From the NCBI GenBank assembly GCA_945874665.1, contig CAMCHJ010000007.1, forward strand, positions 38,550 through 102,549: a DNA stretch of 64,000 bases, in the 5' to 3' direction. The position numbers and the translations under genes were made by a program. Positions 9,189 through 18,055 of the stretch are shown in pieces. Below the pieces are notes generated by a model. The model searched no databases. It saw only the letters and a program-made list of their open reading frames with translations, and was not told where the DNA came from. This DNA comes from Chitinophaga pinensis (GTDB taxonomy: Bacteria; Bacteroidota; Bacteroidia; UBA7662). Numbering within the stretch: the first letter of the stretch is position 1; each line of letters begins with the position of its first letter.

Positions 9189-9635
9189 TTAATCGTTTTG
9201 TTTGAGCAAGCGTCCATTGCGATCGAAACGCAATAGCTGTGTTTTTTTATCGGCAGGGCAATAAGCAATTACTTCAAGGGTAACGTTGCTGGTTGTTTCT
9301 AACGCGCGTACCTGTTGTACATCGCAGGTTGCTAGGTTTTCTTGAAGATGCAAAAGGGCAGGAAGGGGAAGTTCAGCTTTGGTTAGACTGCTTTCGCGAC
9401 TTACCCACTCCAAATTAGGCTTGTACACCACTTCTTTGCGCTTGCCCAGATGTTCAAACTTCACCAAAAAACCCTCTGGATGTTTGCGCCACTGTTGCTC
9501 GGTAGCGGCTGGGTAGGCATCCCTAAAAACGACCAACAGATCGAAAGGAACCTTTTTTTGCTTGATTTTTTGCGCCGATACCGCGGGAGCAGCAAGCAAC
9601 AGCAACAGGCAAATGGACAGAATGCGCTTTGTCAT
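9189..9635 (-). CDS. PepSY-like secreted protein (DUF2874-type)
   Basis: A 148-residue exported protein. The signal peptide MTKRILSICLLLLLAAPAVSAQ has a likely cleavage after VSA. The mature part alternates beta strands in the pattern of the BLIP/PepSY-like repeats common in Bacteroidota (AYPAATEQQWRKHPEGFLVKF, then VTLEVIAYCPADKKTQLLRFD). Such proteins are periplasmic and mostly of unknown role. It is the first gene of the PepSY-purL-hydrolase group and has a -7 element seven bases before the ATG. Confidence 0.8.
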   Translation of the reverse strand: MTKRILSICLLLLLAAPAVSAQKIKQKKVPFDLLVVFRDAYPAATEQQWRKHPEGFLVKFEHLGKRKEVVYKPNLEWVSRESSLTKAELPLPALLHLQENLATCDVQQVRALETTSNVTLEVIAYCPADKKTQLLRFDRNGRLLKQND

Positions 9636-9642
9636 ACGGGTG

Positions 9643-9650
9643 CGAAATTA
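9643..9650 (-). promoter_or_regulatory. -7 element TAATTTCG, 7 nt before the PepSY-like start
   Basis: TAnnTTCG on the minus strand with spacing 7; likely the promoter of the PepSY-purL-hydrolase operon. Confidence 0.5.
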
Positions 9651-9703
9651 CGCTTTTTAAGAGAAGAAGAAGAACGATTTATGATTGGCGATTTGTGATT
9701 TTT

Positions 9704-9734
9704 GATTTATGATATCCGACGTCGTATTTCTGAT
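9704..9734. repeat. Diverged copy of an interspersed repeat centred on GACGTC
   Basis: This 31-base stretch matches the reverse complement of the repeat at 41704-41735 and 41834-41865 at about 26 of 31 positions, including the GACGTC core. The whole divergent gap 9636-9941 otherwise holds two opposing promoters and a 9-bp inverted repeat; I see no gene in it. Confidence 0.5.
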
Positions 9735-9846
9735 GGTTCTACTGCTGTAATGGTACCTGAGCGCTGCAAACTTGGTGTTGGTGAACACATAAACAAATCA
9801 AATAAACAAAAAACATATATTTATTATGAGGCAAATAGTGCTATAT

Positions 9847-9879
9847 TTTGAACTAAAAATATAAAAACAATAGTTCAAA
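9847..9879. promoter_or_regulatory. Perfect 9-bp inverted repeat upstream of glnN
   Basis: TTTGAACTA-N15-TAGTTCAAA is a perfect inverted repeat with an AT-rich spacer, ending 35 bases before the glnN -7 element. It may be an operator for a nitrogen-responsive regulator. No protein can be assigned. Confidence 0.5.
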
Positions 9880-9914
9880 CACAAAAAATCTATTTCCAAT
9901 CCAAATAAACACTC

Positions 9915-9922
9915 TATTTTTG
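9915..9922 (+). promoter_or_regulatory. -7 element TATTTTTG of glnN, 19 nt leader side
   Basis: Perfect TAnnTTTG, 19 bases before the ATG, so glnN should have a short untranslated leader, unlike the very close promoters elsewhere in the window. Confidence 0.55.
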
Positions 9923-9941
9923 TGGTATAATTTCAAAAAAC

Positions 9942-12128
9942 ATGTCAACTATCCGCAAAGAAGCCCTCCGAACGGTTCGCAACCGTCAGCTCATTCAGGT
10001 GACCGCTCCAACCGCCAAAATCTCACAGATTTTTGGTGAGAATGTTTTTGATCGCAAGTCGATGCGCGAATTCCTCGCCGAAGATGTATACGAAAGTCTG
10101 ATGGCCTGCATTAACAAAGGCACGCGGGTTGACAAAGAAATTGCCCAGCAAGTGGCCAATGGCATGAAAAACTGGGCTGTGAGCAAAGGCGCTACGCACT
10201 ATACCCACTGGTTCCAGCCGCTTACCGGCGCTACTGCCGAAAAACACGATGCCTTTTTCTCACTCAACAACGAAGGAGAGGCCATCGAGGCCTTCAGTGC
10301 AGGTGCCCTTGTACAGCAAGAACCTGATGCGTCGAGTTTCCCGAACGGCGGTATCCGCAACACCTTCGAAGCCCGCGGTTATACCGCATGGGATCCATCT
10401 TCACCGGCTTTCATCTTCAAAGGACCAGCAGGAAACACCCTCTGCATCCCTACCATTTTTGTGTCTTATACCGGCGAATCGCTCGATTATAAGTCACCAT
10501 TGCTCAAGTCGCTCGCCGCAGTAGAAGCTGCTGGTGTAGCCGTTTGTCAGTATTTCGATAAAAACATCACACAAGTAACCCCTACCCTCGGCATCGAGCA
10601 GGAGTATTTTTTGGTAGATGGTACCTTGTTTGCCGCGCGCCCCGACTTGATGATGGCTGGTCGCACCTTGTTTGGTCACGCCCCCGCCCGTGGTCAGCAG
10701 CTCGAAGACCATTACTTTGGCAGCATCCCTGAGCGGGTGCACGCCTTTATGGTGGATTTAGAGTACGAAGCCCTCAAATTGGGTATTCCACTCAAAACTC
10801 GTCACAACGAAGTAGCCCCTGGTCAGTTTGAGTGCGCACCGGTTTTCGAAGAAATCAACCTCGCCATCGACCACAACCAATTGTTGATGGATTTGATGGA
10901 GAAGATCGCCAAGCGCCATCACTTCCGCATTTTATTGCATGAGAAGCCGTTTGCAGGCGTAAACGGCTCGGGCAAGCACAACAACTGGTCGCTCGGCACA
11001 AATACCGGCAAAAACCTGCTATCGCCCGGCAAAACGCCGAAGAGCAATTTAATGTTCCTCACCTTCTTTGTGAACACCATCAAGGCTTTCCACGATTATG
11101 CAGATTTGATTCGTGCCGCCATTGCTTCAGCCAGCAACGACCACCGCTTGGGTGCCAACGAAGCCCCGCCGGCCATCATGTCGGCCTTCTTAGGCTCGCA
11201 GCTTAGTCAGGTGCTTGACGAAATCGAAAAAGGCAAAATTGAGCACAACGAAGGCGAAGTGCGCAGTTTGATCAATAGCATCAAGGCCATTCCTGAAATT
11301 TTACTCGATAATACCGACCGTAACCGCACCTCTCCTTTTGCCTTCACCGGCAATAAGTTTGAGCTCCGCGCGGTAGGTTCAAGTGCCAACAGCGCCCAGG
11401 CCATTACGGTGTTGAACACGGCCATGGCCAAAACCCTTAACGAGTTCAAAGAAGAGGTCGATAAGCTCATTGGCAATGGCGAGAGTCGCGATGCAGCCCT
11501 CCTCACTGTGATTCAGAAATACATCAAGCAGTCGAAGAAAATCCGCTTCGAAGGCAATGGTTACGGAGAAGAATGGCGTTTGGAAGCCGAAAAACGCGGT
11601 TTGCCGAATGTGCGCACCACGCCACATGCACTCGACGCCATGATGACCAAAAAGTCGATGGAGCTCTTCACAAAAATAGGTGTATTTAGCAAGCGTGAAA
11701 TCGAGGCTCGCCACGAAATTTTGCTTGAAGACTACATCAAAAAAATCCAGATCGAGTCGCGCATCATCGGTGATATGGCCCTTACTAACATTGTTCCAGC
11801 CGCCATCGGTTACCAAAACCAGCTCATTACCAACCTCAGCGGCTTAAAGGCTTTGGGTGTGAACAGCGCTGCTTATGATGCCCAAACCAAAATGTTAACC
11901 CGCATCACGGAACACATCAACATCATTATTGGTAAAGTAGAAGACATGCGCCTCACCCGCAAACAGCTCAACGAAGAAGAGGATGCCCGGGCACGTGCCA
12001 TCGGCTATTGTGAGGATGTGAAGCCGTTTTTCGACGACATCCGCTATCATGCAGACAAGCTCGAACTCATTACCGACGACGAGCTGTGGCCGTTGCCGAA
12101 GTATCGCGAATTGCTGTACACCAAGTAA
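9942..12128 (+). CDS. glnN: Glutamine synthetase type III
   Basis: A 728-residue GSIII, the long form typical of Bacteroidota and cyanobacteria. It makes glutamine from glutamate, ammonia and ATP in the cytoplasm. Diagnostic stretches are the GSIII N-terminal region with FGENVFDRKSMREFL, the catalytic barrel pieces TLGIEQEYFLVD, ARHNEVAPGQFE-like TRHNEVAPGQFECAP, and the ATP/glutamate region FAGVNGSGKHNNWSL. Length is normal for the family (about 720-730). It is a single-gene transcript: its own -7 element and a 9-bp inverted repeat lie upstream and a strong terminator follows. Confidence 0.95.
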   Translation: MSTIRKEALRTVRNRQLIQVTAPTAKISQIFGENVFDRKSMREFLAEDVYESLMACINKGTRVDKEIAQQVANGMKNWAVSKGATHYTHWFQPLTGATAEKHDAFFSLNNEGEAIEAFSAGALVQQEPDASSFPNGGIRNTFEARGYTAWDPSSPAFIFKGPAGNTLCIPTIFVSYTGESLDYKSPLLKSLAAVEAAGVAVCQYFDKNITQVTPTLGIEQEYFLVDGTLFAARPDLMMAGRTLFGHAPARGQQLEDHYFGSIPERVHAFMVDLEYEALKLGIPLKTRHNEVAPGQFECAPVFEEINLAIDHNQLLMDLMEKIAKRHHFRILLHEKPFAGVNGSGKHNNWSLGTNTGKNLLSPGKTPKSNLMFLTFFVNTIKAFHDYADLIRAAIASASNDHRLGANEAPPAIMSAFLGSQLSQVLDEIEKGKIEHNEGEVRSLINSIKAIPEILLDNTDRNRTSPFAFTGNKFELRAVGSSANSAQAITVLNTAMAKTLNEFKEEVDKLIGNGESRDAALLTVIQKYIKQSKKIRFEGNGYGEEWRLEAEKRGLPNVRTTPHALDAMMTKKSMELFTKIGVFSKREIEARHEILLEDYIKKIQIESRIIGDMALTNIVPAAIGYQNQLITNLSGLKALGVNSAAYDAQTKMLTRITEHINIIIGKVEDMRLTRKQLNEEEDARARAIGYCEDVKPFFDDIRYHADKLELITDDELWPLPKYRELLYTK

Positions 12129-12144
12129 AGCTGCTTTGCAAAGC

Positions 12145-12177
12145 AAAAGGCCAATCCTGCGGGGTTGGCCTTTTTTG
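12145..12177 (+). terminator. Intrinsic terminator of glnN
   Basis: The stem AAAAGGCCAATCC pairs with GGGTTGGCCTTTT (one wobble) around a tetraloop, directly followed by T residues. It begins 16 bases after the glnN stop. Confidence 0.85.
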
Positions 12178-12247
12178 TTTAGGGGTGAGGGGCAAGGACA
12201 GGAAAGGCCGACTGCCTGCTAGGCGTTTAACAGAAGGGGCATTACCG

Positions 12248-12613
12248 CTACCTGCTTCGCTTTCTAGTCTCCAAACGGGTGTTGAAGCGCTGCAAAAGAC
12301 TGTGTACAAAGGTGAAAACCAAGCTAAACAACAAAGCGTAGCCAAAGCCATCTACCTTAAATGCAGGAACAAGCGCTGCGGCAAGCAGGATGATGAAAGC
12401 GTTGATGACCAGCAAAAAGAGTCCAAACGTAACCACCGTCACCGGAATGGTAAATAGGACGAGCAGGGGTTTCACGAATAAATTGAGCAAAACGAGCACC
12501 AAAGTGACCAGCAGTCCCGTCATAAAATTCGGGACGAACACCCCTGGCAGCAAAAATGCGGCAATCATCACTGCAAAAGCCGCGATGATGAGGTGCGCGA
12601 GGATTTTTAGCAT
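12248..12613 (-). CDS. YvlD/phage-holin-IV-like small membrane protein
   Basis: A 121-residue protein made almost entirely of four hydrophobic segments (for example LIIAAFAVMIAAFLLPGVFV and FGLFLLVINAFIILLAAALV) with a basic tail LETRKRSR. It matches the pattern of the chromosomal 'phage holin family' superfamily IV proteins such as B. subtilis YvlD. Despite that name there is no phage context. Function unknown; inner membrane. Its ATG overlaps the stop of the upstream T9SS endonuclease gene by one base (TAATG), so it may be translated by coupling. Confidence 0.75.
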   Translation of the reverse strand: MLKILAHLIIAAFAVMIAAFLLPGVFVPNFMTGLLVTLVLVLLNLFVKPLLVLFTIPVTVVTFGLFLLVINAFIILLAAALVPAFKVDGFGYALLFSLVFTFVHSLLQRFNTRLETRKRSR

Positions 12614-14661
12614 TATCTTTTAATTACAAAAGGTAGCACCCGCGGGAGGCCCTCGGTAACAAGATAAGCAAAATAAACCCCTTCCGCCAAATGGCCCACT
12701 TTCAAACTAATTTTTCCCACTTGGACTTGCGTCGCTGTGCTGAGTTGGCGGCCACTCAAATCACGCAGCTCCACCACACTGTTTTCAGTAATGCCATCGG
12801 CTTCCAAAAACAGCACATCACTGGCAGGATTCGGGTACAGGCGCACCACTTGCTCCTGATTTTGAACGGAACTCATGATGCCTCTGCGTAAACCGATGTT
12901 GCGCGCGGCCTCAGATTGGCGGCTCAAAGGCCCACTGCTGGCCGTCACAATCCAACTACAGGCGAGCACCTGGTTAGGTTGCACGTTGAAGGCGTCGAGC
13001 AGGCGACTGAATTCGCCCACGCGGATCGATAAAGTAGTGTCGAGCAAGCCGCTGCGTACCAACACCGGTGGCAAACTAGGACTTGACATGTTCGAAAGCT
13101 CAAATTCATACGAAGTTTGGCCAGGCGTATTGGCCACCGAAGGCTGCCAACGGAAATTCACCAATAGATTGCTATCGCCTTCAATGGTGTAGGTAAGCCC
13201 ATCGAAAGGTGCCAACAGCGAAAAGGCACTCATCGTAGAGGCCCCCACACCGGCTTGCACTGGGATATTGAAACTAGCAGCACCTGGCACGTTGGTGCCA
13301 AACTGCAAATTGCCGCTAAAAGGACTACCGTTGCCGCTATATTGCAGTTCCAAAACGGCCGCTTCGCCACGGGCAATGGTCTGTGATGCCGAACCAGCAT
13401 AAGTCAATCCCGCGCCGCTTACCTGAATGCCGCTGAGTTGAACCGCCTGCGTGCCTGCATTTACCACTACCACCCGGTAGGTAACGCTGCTGCCAGCTGC
13501 CACTTGTCCTAAGTTAGCCACCGTGTCACTCACAAATACCCGCTGTACTGCGGGAATGGCAGCCGTGGCACGTAGTTGCGTCATTCGGTCTAAAAGCTGC
13601 GGATAATCGATGTAAGGATTGCGGTTAAGTTGGAAGGACGCTATGCCATTATTGCGGTTTTGCAACAGACTATCGGGCGGGAAGAGCTTCAGCCATGCGC
13701 GCAGGTCGTTTTCCATATTGGCCGATAAAAAACTCATGCTCACCTCCGTATTGTTGTAGTAACGCGTCGCGAAATACAAGATACCCGCAGCAGCACCTGC
13801 CTTATGCGCATCGCGCGGCTCAAAAGTAGATGAATTGGCTTTTGAACCGCCGGCGTAATTAAGCGTTGGGTTTGGGACCCAGCCAAATGGCTTGTTCCCG
13901 CGGGCGGAGTTCACACCACCATCACTAATATACAAATGATGCATATCGCTCTGCATGGGATCGTTGCTCGCGCCAAAACTCTGGGGCCAGGTATGCTCAG
14001 TATTCATAGAATAAGGGGCGTTGTTGAGGGTGCCCGTGTTAAAATCGGCTACGTTATACGTGATGGTCCGCCCAGTATACACACATTCGTTTTTGTAAGG
14101 CAGGGGCGCAGCTGGCTCGCGACCATTCACTTTCCAGTTATCTACAATGCCAAACATCCGCAAACGGGCGTTGTTAGTGCCACTGTAACCGAGCTGGGTA
14201 TAGGGAGAAGCCAAGCGCACGTTTAAAGCAGTGCGCAAAGCATCGCCCTCGGCATTCTGGGTGCTGGCATAATAGGCCTTTGAATAGATGCCTTGTCCTT
14301 GTAAATCGACCCGCAAAGCTCCAAAACCCGAATTGGTTTGGATAACCAGCTCGCTATTATTGAGGATGTTGTGCTGTGGTTTGAAATACACTTTGATGGT
14401 GCGCTGTGCACCTGCCGCCAATAAAAAAACTGAATCTGGTGTCCAAAAAGGCTTTTGCTCGTAAATATCAAAGGTAACTACCCTGCAATCGATGGCATTA
14501 GCACTGCCATTGTTGAGGGTAACCGTAAGACTATCGAGCCCCAGCTCTGAAATGGTTTGGAACTGCAATTGGTTGGTGCTCACGCTTACCAAACTCTGAC
14601 CGAAAACGGCGGAAATACTCAGTAGCCAGACTAAACCCAGCCCTTTCAAAAAATTACGCAT
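12613..14661 (-). CDS. Secreted endonuclease I-family nuclease with T9SS sorting domain
   Basis: A 682-residue secreted protein. A signal peptide ending VFGQ is followed by a choice-of-anchor D-like Ig domain (about 25-125). The endonuclease I domain (about 190-370) carries NTEHTWPQSFGA and MQSDMHHLYISDGGVNSARGN, the His/Asn metal-site motifs of the family. Two further beta domains precede the C-terminal type A sorting domain, recognised by VVRLYPNPASDVLFLE and ending PFVIKR. It is therefore predicted to cross the outer membrane through T9SS and degrade extracellular DNA or RNA for nutrients or biofilm turnover. A TAATTTTG element sits four bases before the ATG. The following gene overlaps the stop by one base. 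Confidence 0.9.
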   Translation of the reverse strand: MRNFLKGLGLVWLLSISAVFGQSLVSVSTNQLQFQTISELGLDSLTVTLNNGSANAIDCRVVTFDIYEQKPFWTPDSVFLLAAGAQRTIKVYFKPQHNILNNSELVIQTNSGFGALRVDLQGQGIYSKAYYASTQNAEGDALRTALNVRLASPYTQLGYSGTNNARLRMFGIVDNWKVNGREPAAPLPYKNECVYTGRTITYNVADFNTGTLNNAPYSMNTEHTWPQSFGASNDPMQSDMHHLYISDGGVNSARGNKPFGWVPNPTLNYAGGSKANSSTFEPRDAHKAGAAAGILYFATRYYNNTEVSMSFLSANMENDLRAWLKLFPPDSLLQNRNNGIASFQLNRNPYIDYPQLLDRMTQLRATAAIPAVQRVFVSDTVANLGQVAAGSSVTYRVVVVNAGTQAVQLSGIQVSGAGLTYAGSASQTIARGEAAVLELQYSGNGSPFSGNLQFGTNVPGAASFNIPVQAGVGASTMSAFSLLAPFDGLTYTIEGDSNLLVNFRWQPSVANTPGQTSYEFELSNMSSPSLPPVLVRSGLLDTTLSIRVGEFSRLLDAFNVQPNQVLACSWIVTASSGPLSRQSEAARNIGLRRGIMSSVQNQEQVVRLYPNPASDVLFLEADGITENSVVELRDLSGRQLSTATQVQVGKISLKVGHLAEGVYFAYLVTEGLPRVLPFVIKR

Positions 14662-14665
14662 CCGG

Positions 14666-14673
14666 CAAAATTA
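14666..14673 (-). promoter_or_regulatory. -7 element TAATTTTG, 4 nt before the endonuclease start
   Basis: Perfect TAnnTTTG on the minus strand, spacing 4 (CCGG). Confidence 0.55.
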
Positions 14674-14799
14674 AGAAAAGCGTTTGAAACGAAAGATAAG
14701 GAATGTAGGACTTTCGGAGAAACGCGTAATTGGTATGAAAAACACATATGCTTTTCGTAAAATTGTGCGGCTACAATGGCTTAGCTAAAATATTGTCCT

Positions 14800-15498
14800 A
14801 TGATTTCACCTCAAGACCACCCGGTTCATCCCGACTATTCAATACTCACCACTAAGTACCAGTCGACTTGGCAAGGCCTACTTCAGTTTGAACTGATCAG
14901 TAAGTTTGGCCGCTTATTTCTCGCAAATAGAGCCCCAAGTCTGCCTCAACAAAATTTATTACACTTAGGCTGTGGCACTACTTATTTGAAAGGCTGGGTA
15001 AATGCAGATTTTTTTAGACTGCTTTTTTGGAAAAAGCCACAACCCGAATGGCAACTCGATTTACGGTTCCCGCTCAAATGTGATAACAACCACTGGGATG
15101 GCGTATTTACCGAACATACTTTTGAACACCTCACACCGGCTTCGATATTAGCCTTGTTTAAGGAATTGCACAGAACCATGAAGCCTGGTGCGTATTTGCG
15201 GATTTGTGTTCCTGGACTCGACCAAAGCATAAAACCATTTATCGACCCTAACGACCAAAGTGAAAACGCAAAAGAAATGCGCATGCTTTACGGTAATTTA
15301 GCCACTGCCATTTGGAGCCTAACCCAAACTTGGGGGCATTACTCAGTTTGGAATGGCGAACACATGGTTGATTTTTTGAAAACAGCAGGCTTTTCCGAAG
15401 CCCAAGAGGTAGCTTTTGGTGAAGGTGCAAATCACGATATCATCAAAGACAACGCCAATCGAAAGCATGGTTCTCTTTATGTAGAAGCGCGAAAGTAA
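14800..15498 (+). CDS. Class I SAM-dependent methyltransferase
   Basis: A 232-residue Rossmann-fold methyltransferase of the Methyltransf_11 type. Motif I is LLHLGCGTTYLKGWVNADF (about residues 48-66), motif II/III includes WDGVFTEHTFEHL, and motif IV/post is HRTMKPGAYLRICVPG. The similarity pattern is of small methyltransferases found with surface polysaccharide or lipid modification, but no such cluster is present here and the substrate is unknown. The upstream 138 bases carry no clear -7 element. It is separated from copA by 67 bases. Confidence 0.8.
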   Translation: MISPQDHPVHPDYSILTTKYQSTWQGLLQFELISKFGRLFLANRAPSLPQQNLLHLGCGTTYLKGWVNADFFRLLFWKKPQPEWQLDLRFPLKCDNNHWDGVFTEHTFEHLTPASILALFKELHRTMKPGAYLRICVPGLDQSIKPFIDPNDQSENAKEMRMLYGNLATAIWSLTQTWGHYSVWNGEHMVDFLKTAGFSEAQEVAFGEGANHDIIKDNANRKHGSLYVEARK

Positions 15499-15565
15499 AT
15501 CGTAGCCATTGCCTCCATGCCACATGCTTGGAACCTAGCAGCTTCAAATTTTGTTTTAACCCCTT

Positions 15566-17767
15566 ATGCCCCTCTACAAAAAAACCATCGCCGTAAGCGG
15601 CATGAGTTGCGCGGCTTGCGCCAGCAGCGTGGGCAGTTTGGCCATGGCACAACCCGGTGTTAAAAATGCCCAAGTCAATTACGCTACACATACTTTGTTG
15701 CTCGAATACGACCAGCATGCCAGCTTACCGGCCATCCAAAAAGCCGTACAAAGCGGTGGCTACGACCTGCTCATCGATGCTGATGATGCGGTGGAAAGCA
15801 GTCGCCTGGAGCAACAAAAGCAATACAAAGTGCTGCTGCGTAACCTCTGGGGTGCTTCCCTCCTTACCCTACCTCTATTTTTATTGGGGATGTTTTGGAT
15901 GGATGCGCCCCATGCAAACCTTTGGATGCTGGCGCTAAGCATTCCCGTACTCTTTTATTTCGGCCGACAATTTTACATTAACGCCTATAAACAAGCTAGG
16001 GCCAAACGCGCCAATATGGACACCCTGGTGGCGCTCAGCACGGGTATCGCCTTCATTTTTAGCTTGTTCAACACCTTTTTCCCTGAATACTGGCACAGTC
16101 GCGGTCTACACCCTCACGTATACTACGAAACCGCTGCCGTCATCATCACCTTCATTTTACTCGGCCGGGTGTTGGAGGCACGTGCCAAAGCCGGCACCGC
16201 AGCGGCTATTTCGAAGCTACTGGGCGCACAGCCCAAAACCGTAATGGTCATTCGTGCTGGCAAACACCTTGAAATCGCCATCAATAGCGTGCAATTAGGC
16301 GATTTGCTGCTCGTAAGGGCCGGTGAAAAAATCCCGGTAGACGGCCAAGTGCAAAACGGCAGCTCTTATGTGGATGAATCGATGCTTACCGGCGAACCCG
16401 TAGCTGTTGGCAAAAATGAGGGAGATGCCCTTTTTGCTGGCACGATCAACCAAGCAGGGAGCTTGGAGATGCTGGCCACAAAAGTGGGTAAAGACACCCT
16501 CCTCGCTCAAATTGTGAGGCGTGTACAGGAGGCGCAAGGCAGTCAAGCGCCCGTGCAGCAGCTCGTTGACCGCATTGCAAGCATTTTTGTGCCAGTGGTG
16601 CTGGGTATTGCACTGCTGAGCATGGTCGTTTGGGTGGTTTCAGGAGTCGAAAACGCCTTTTCCCATGCCCTTCTCGCCATGGTTACCGTGCTGGTGATTG
16701 CTTGTCCCTGCGCCCTCGGCCTCGCCACCCCCACCGCCATCATGGTCGGGGTAGGAAAAGGCGCTAGCTTAGGCTTGCTCATTCGCGATGCGGAGAGTTT
16801 AGAGCGTGGCCGGCAGATAACCCAAGTGGTGATCGACAAAACAGGTACCCTTACCAGAGCTCAAGCAGTGGTGCGGCAAGTAAGCTGGCACCCCAGTTCG
16901 GGCGACAAAGCCGCGCTCGAGGCCGTGTTGCTGGCTGGCGAACGGCAGTCGGACCACCCCCTCGCACAATCCATCGTACGCGAACTCGAAGGTCACAATA
17001 TCCAAGCCTTACCCGTTGATACCTTTGAAAACCTACCCGGCAAAGGCATCCGCTTTGAAGTGGCCGGCCGGCAATGGTACGCAGGCAACTTGGCCTTGTT
17101 GCAAAGCGCCGGTATCCAACTAAGCGACTTTTGGCAAGATCATCCTCAGACAGATACCCTGGTTTGGTTTGCCGACGAGCAAGATGCCTTGGCCTGTGTG
17201 CAGCTGCACGACCCCGTGCGCGCAGATGCCGCTGCCTTCATCCAACAACTCCAAAAGAAAGGTATGGAAGTACATTTGCTGAGTGGCGACCGCCAAGCTA
17301 CTGCTGCACAAGTAGCCACGGAACTCGGTATTGGTAAGGTACGAGGCGATATGCTGCCGAGCGACAAAGCTGCGTATTTGCGCGATTTGCAGGCGCAAGG
17401 AAAGGTGGTGGCCATGATCGGAGACGGTATTAACGACAGTGAGGCCTTGGCTACGGCCGACCTCAGCATCGCCATGGGACAGGGCTCCGACTTGGCCATT
17501 GACGTGGCCAGGGTGACTTTACTCAATAATGACCTCCATAAAATCCCTGCCTTTTTCCAACTCTCCAAAAAAACCGTGGGCACCATCCACCAAAACCTTT
17601 TTTGGGCCTTTATATACAACATCATTGGCATTCCCGTGGCCGCAGGCTTGCTGTACCCCTTCACCGGCTTTTTACTCAACCCCATGTTGGCAGGCGCGGC
17701 CATGGCCCTTAGCTCTGTGAGCGTGGTTTTAAATAGTTTACGACTCAAATACACCTATTTATCATGA
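15566..17767 (+). CDS. copA: Copper-translocating P1B-type ATPase
   Basis: A 733-residue heavy-metal ATPase that exports Cu(I) across the inner membrane. One N-terminal metal-binding domain has [10 protein letters not shown] (residues about 12-20). Eight hydrophobic segments are expected; the intramembrane CPC (C380/C382 in [11 protein letters not shown]) identifies the P1B copper/silver class. The actuator TGE is in [10 protein letters not shown], the phosphorylated aspartate D424 is in DKTGTLT, the HP motif is in SDHPLAQ, and the hinge is [10 protein letters not shown]. Length is normal. Its TGA overlaps the ATG of the downstream metal-binding protein, suggesting coupled production of pump and chaperone. 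No CsoR or CueR gene is adjacent. Confidence 0.93.
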   Translation: MPLYKKTIAVSGMSCAACASSVGSLAMAQPGVKNAQVNYATHTLLLEYDQHASLPAIQKAVQSGGYDLLIDADDAVESSRLEQQKQYKVLLRNLWGASLLTLPLFLLGMFWMDAPHANLWMLALSIPVLFYFGRQFYINAYKQARAKRANMDTLVALSTGIAFIFSLFNTFFPEYWHSRGLHPHVYYETAAVIITFILLGRVLEARAKAGTAAAISKLLGAQPKTVMVIRAGKHLEIAINSVQLGDLLLVRAGEKIPVDGQVQNGSSYVDESMLTGEPVAVGKNEGDALFAGTINQAGSLEMLATKVGKDTLLAQIVRRVQEAQGSQAPVQQLVDRIASIFVPVVLGIALLSMVVWVVSGVENAFSHALLAMVTVLVIACPCALGLATPTAIMVGVGKGASLGLLIRDAESLERGRQITQVVIDKTGTLTRAQAVVRQVSWHPSSGDKAALEAVLLAGERQSDHPLAQSIVRELEGHNIQALPVDTFENLPGKGIRFEVAGRQWYAGNLALLQSAGIQLSDFWQDHPQTDTLVWFADEQDALACVQLHDPVRADAAAFIQQLQKKGMEVHLLSGDRQATAAQVATELGIGKVRGDMLPSDKAAYLRDLQAQGKVVAMIGDGINDSEALATADLSIAMGQGSDLAIDVARVTLLNNDLHKIPAFFQLSKKTVGTIHQNLFWAFIYNIIGIPVAAGLLYPFTGFLLNPMLAGAAMALSSVSVVLNSLRLKYTYLS

Positions 17768-17979
17768 CAACCTTACAATTCAAATCCAATATCAAGTGTG
17801 CCGGCTGCATCAGCGCCGTGCAAAACGACCTCAACAACCTTGCAGGTATAAGTCACTGGGAGGTAGACATTACCCATCCCGATAAAATACTTACTGTTGA
17901 GAGCGAGACAGGCGAAACAAAAACGGTGATCGACACCCTGCAAGCGCTGGGCTACAAAGCCGAACCTATCGACGCCTAA
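17764..17979 (+). CDS. Heavy-metal-associated domain protein, copper chaperone-like
   Basis: A 71-residue single HMA domain with a CxxC metal site in [11 protein letters not shown] and the usual beta-alpha-beta-beta-alpha-beta length. The common MxCxxC methionine is replaced by Ile-Lys. It probably hands Cu(I) to CopA, whose stop it overlaps by four bases (ATGA). It could also be named CopZ-like, but I leave the symbol out because the metal is inferred from context. Confidence 0.85.
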   Translation: MTTLQFKSNIKCAGCISAVQNDLNNLAGISHWEVDITHPDKILTVESETGETKTVIDTLQALGYKAEPIDA

Positions 17980-18046
17980 AAGGCCGTCTCAAACCGCATG
18001 AAACCAACATGAATGACATAAACCAACGCGGTTGTGTTTTTCTCCT

Positions 18047-18054
18047 TATTTTTA
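18047..18054 (+). promoter_or_regulatory. -7-like TATTTTTA just before the deiodinase homologue
   Basis: TAnnTTTA, one base before ATG 18056 and four before ATG 18059. The second spacing matches the close-promoter pattern of this genome and may favour the 18059 start. Confidence 0.35.
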
Positions 18055-18055
18055 G

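Noticed and set aside
12248-12613. Prophage holin
   Set aside because: The 'phage holin family' label is a family name; there are no phage genes nearby and the chromosomal YvlD type is common.
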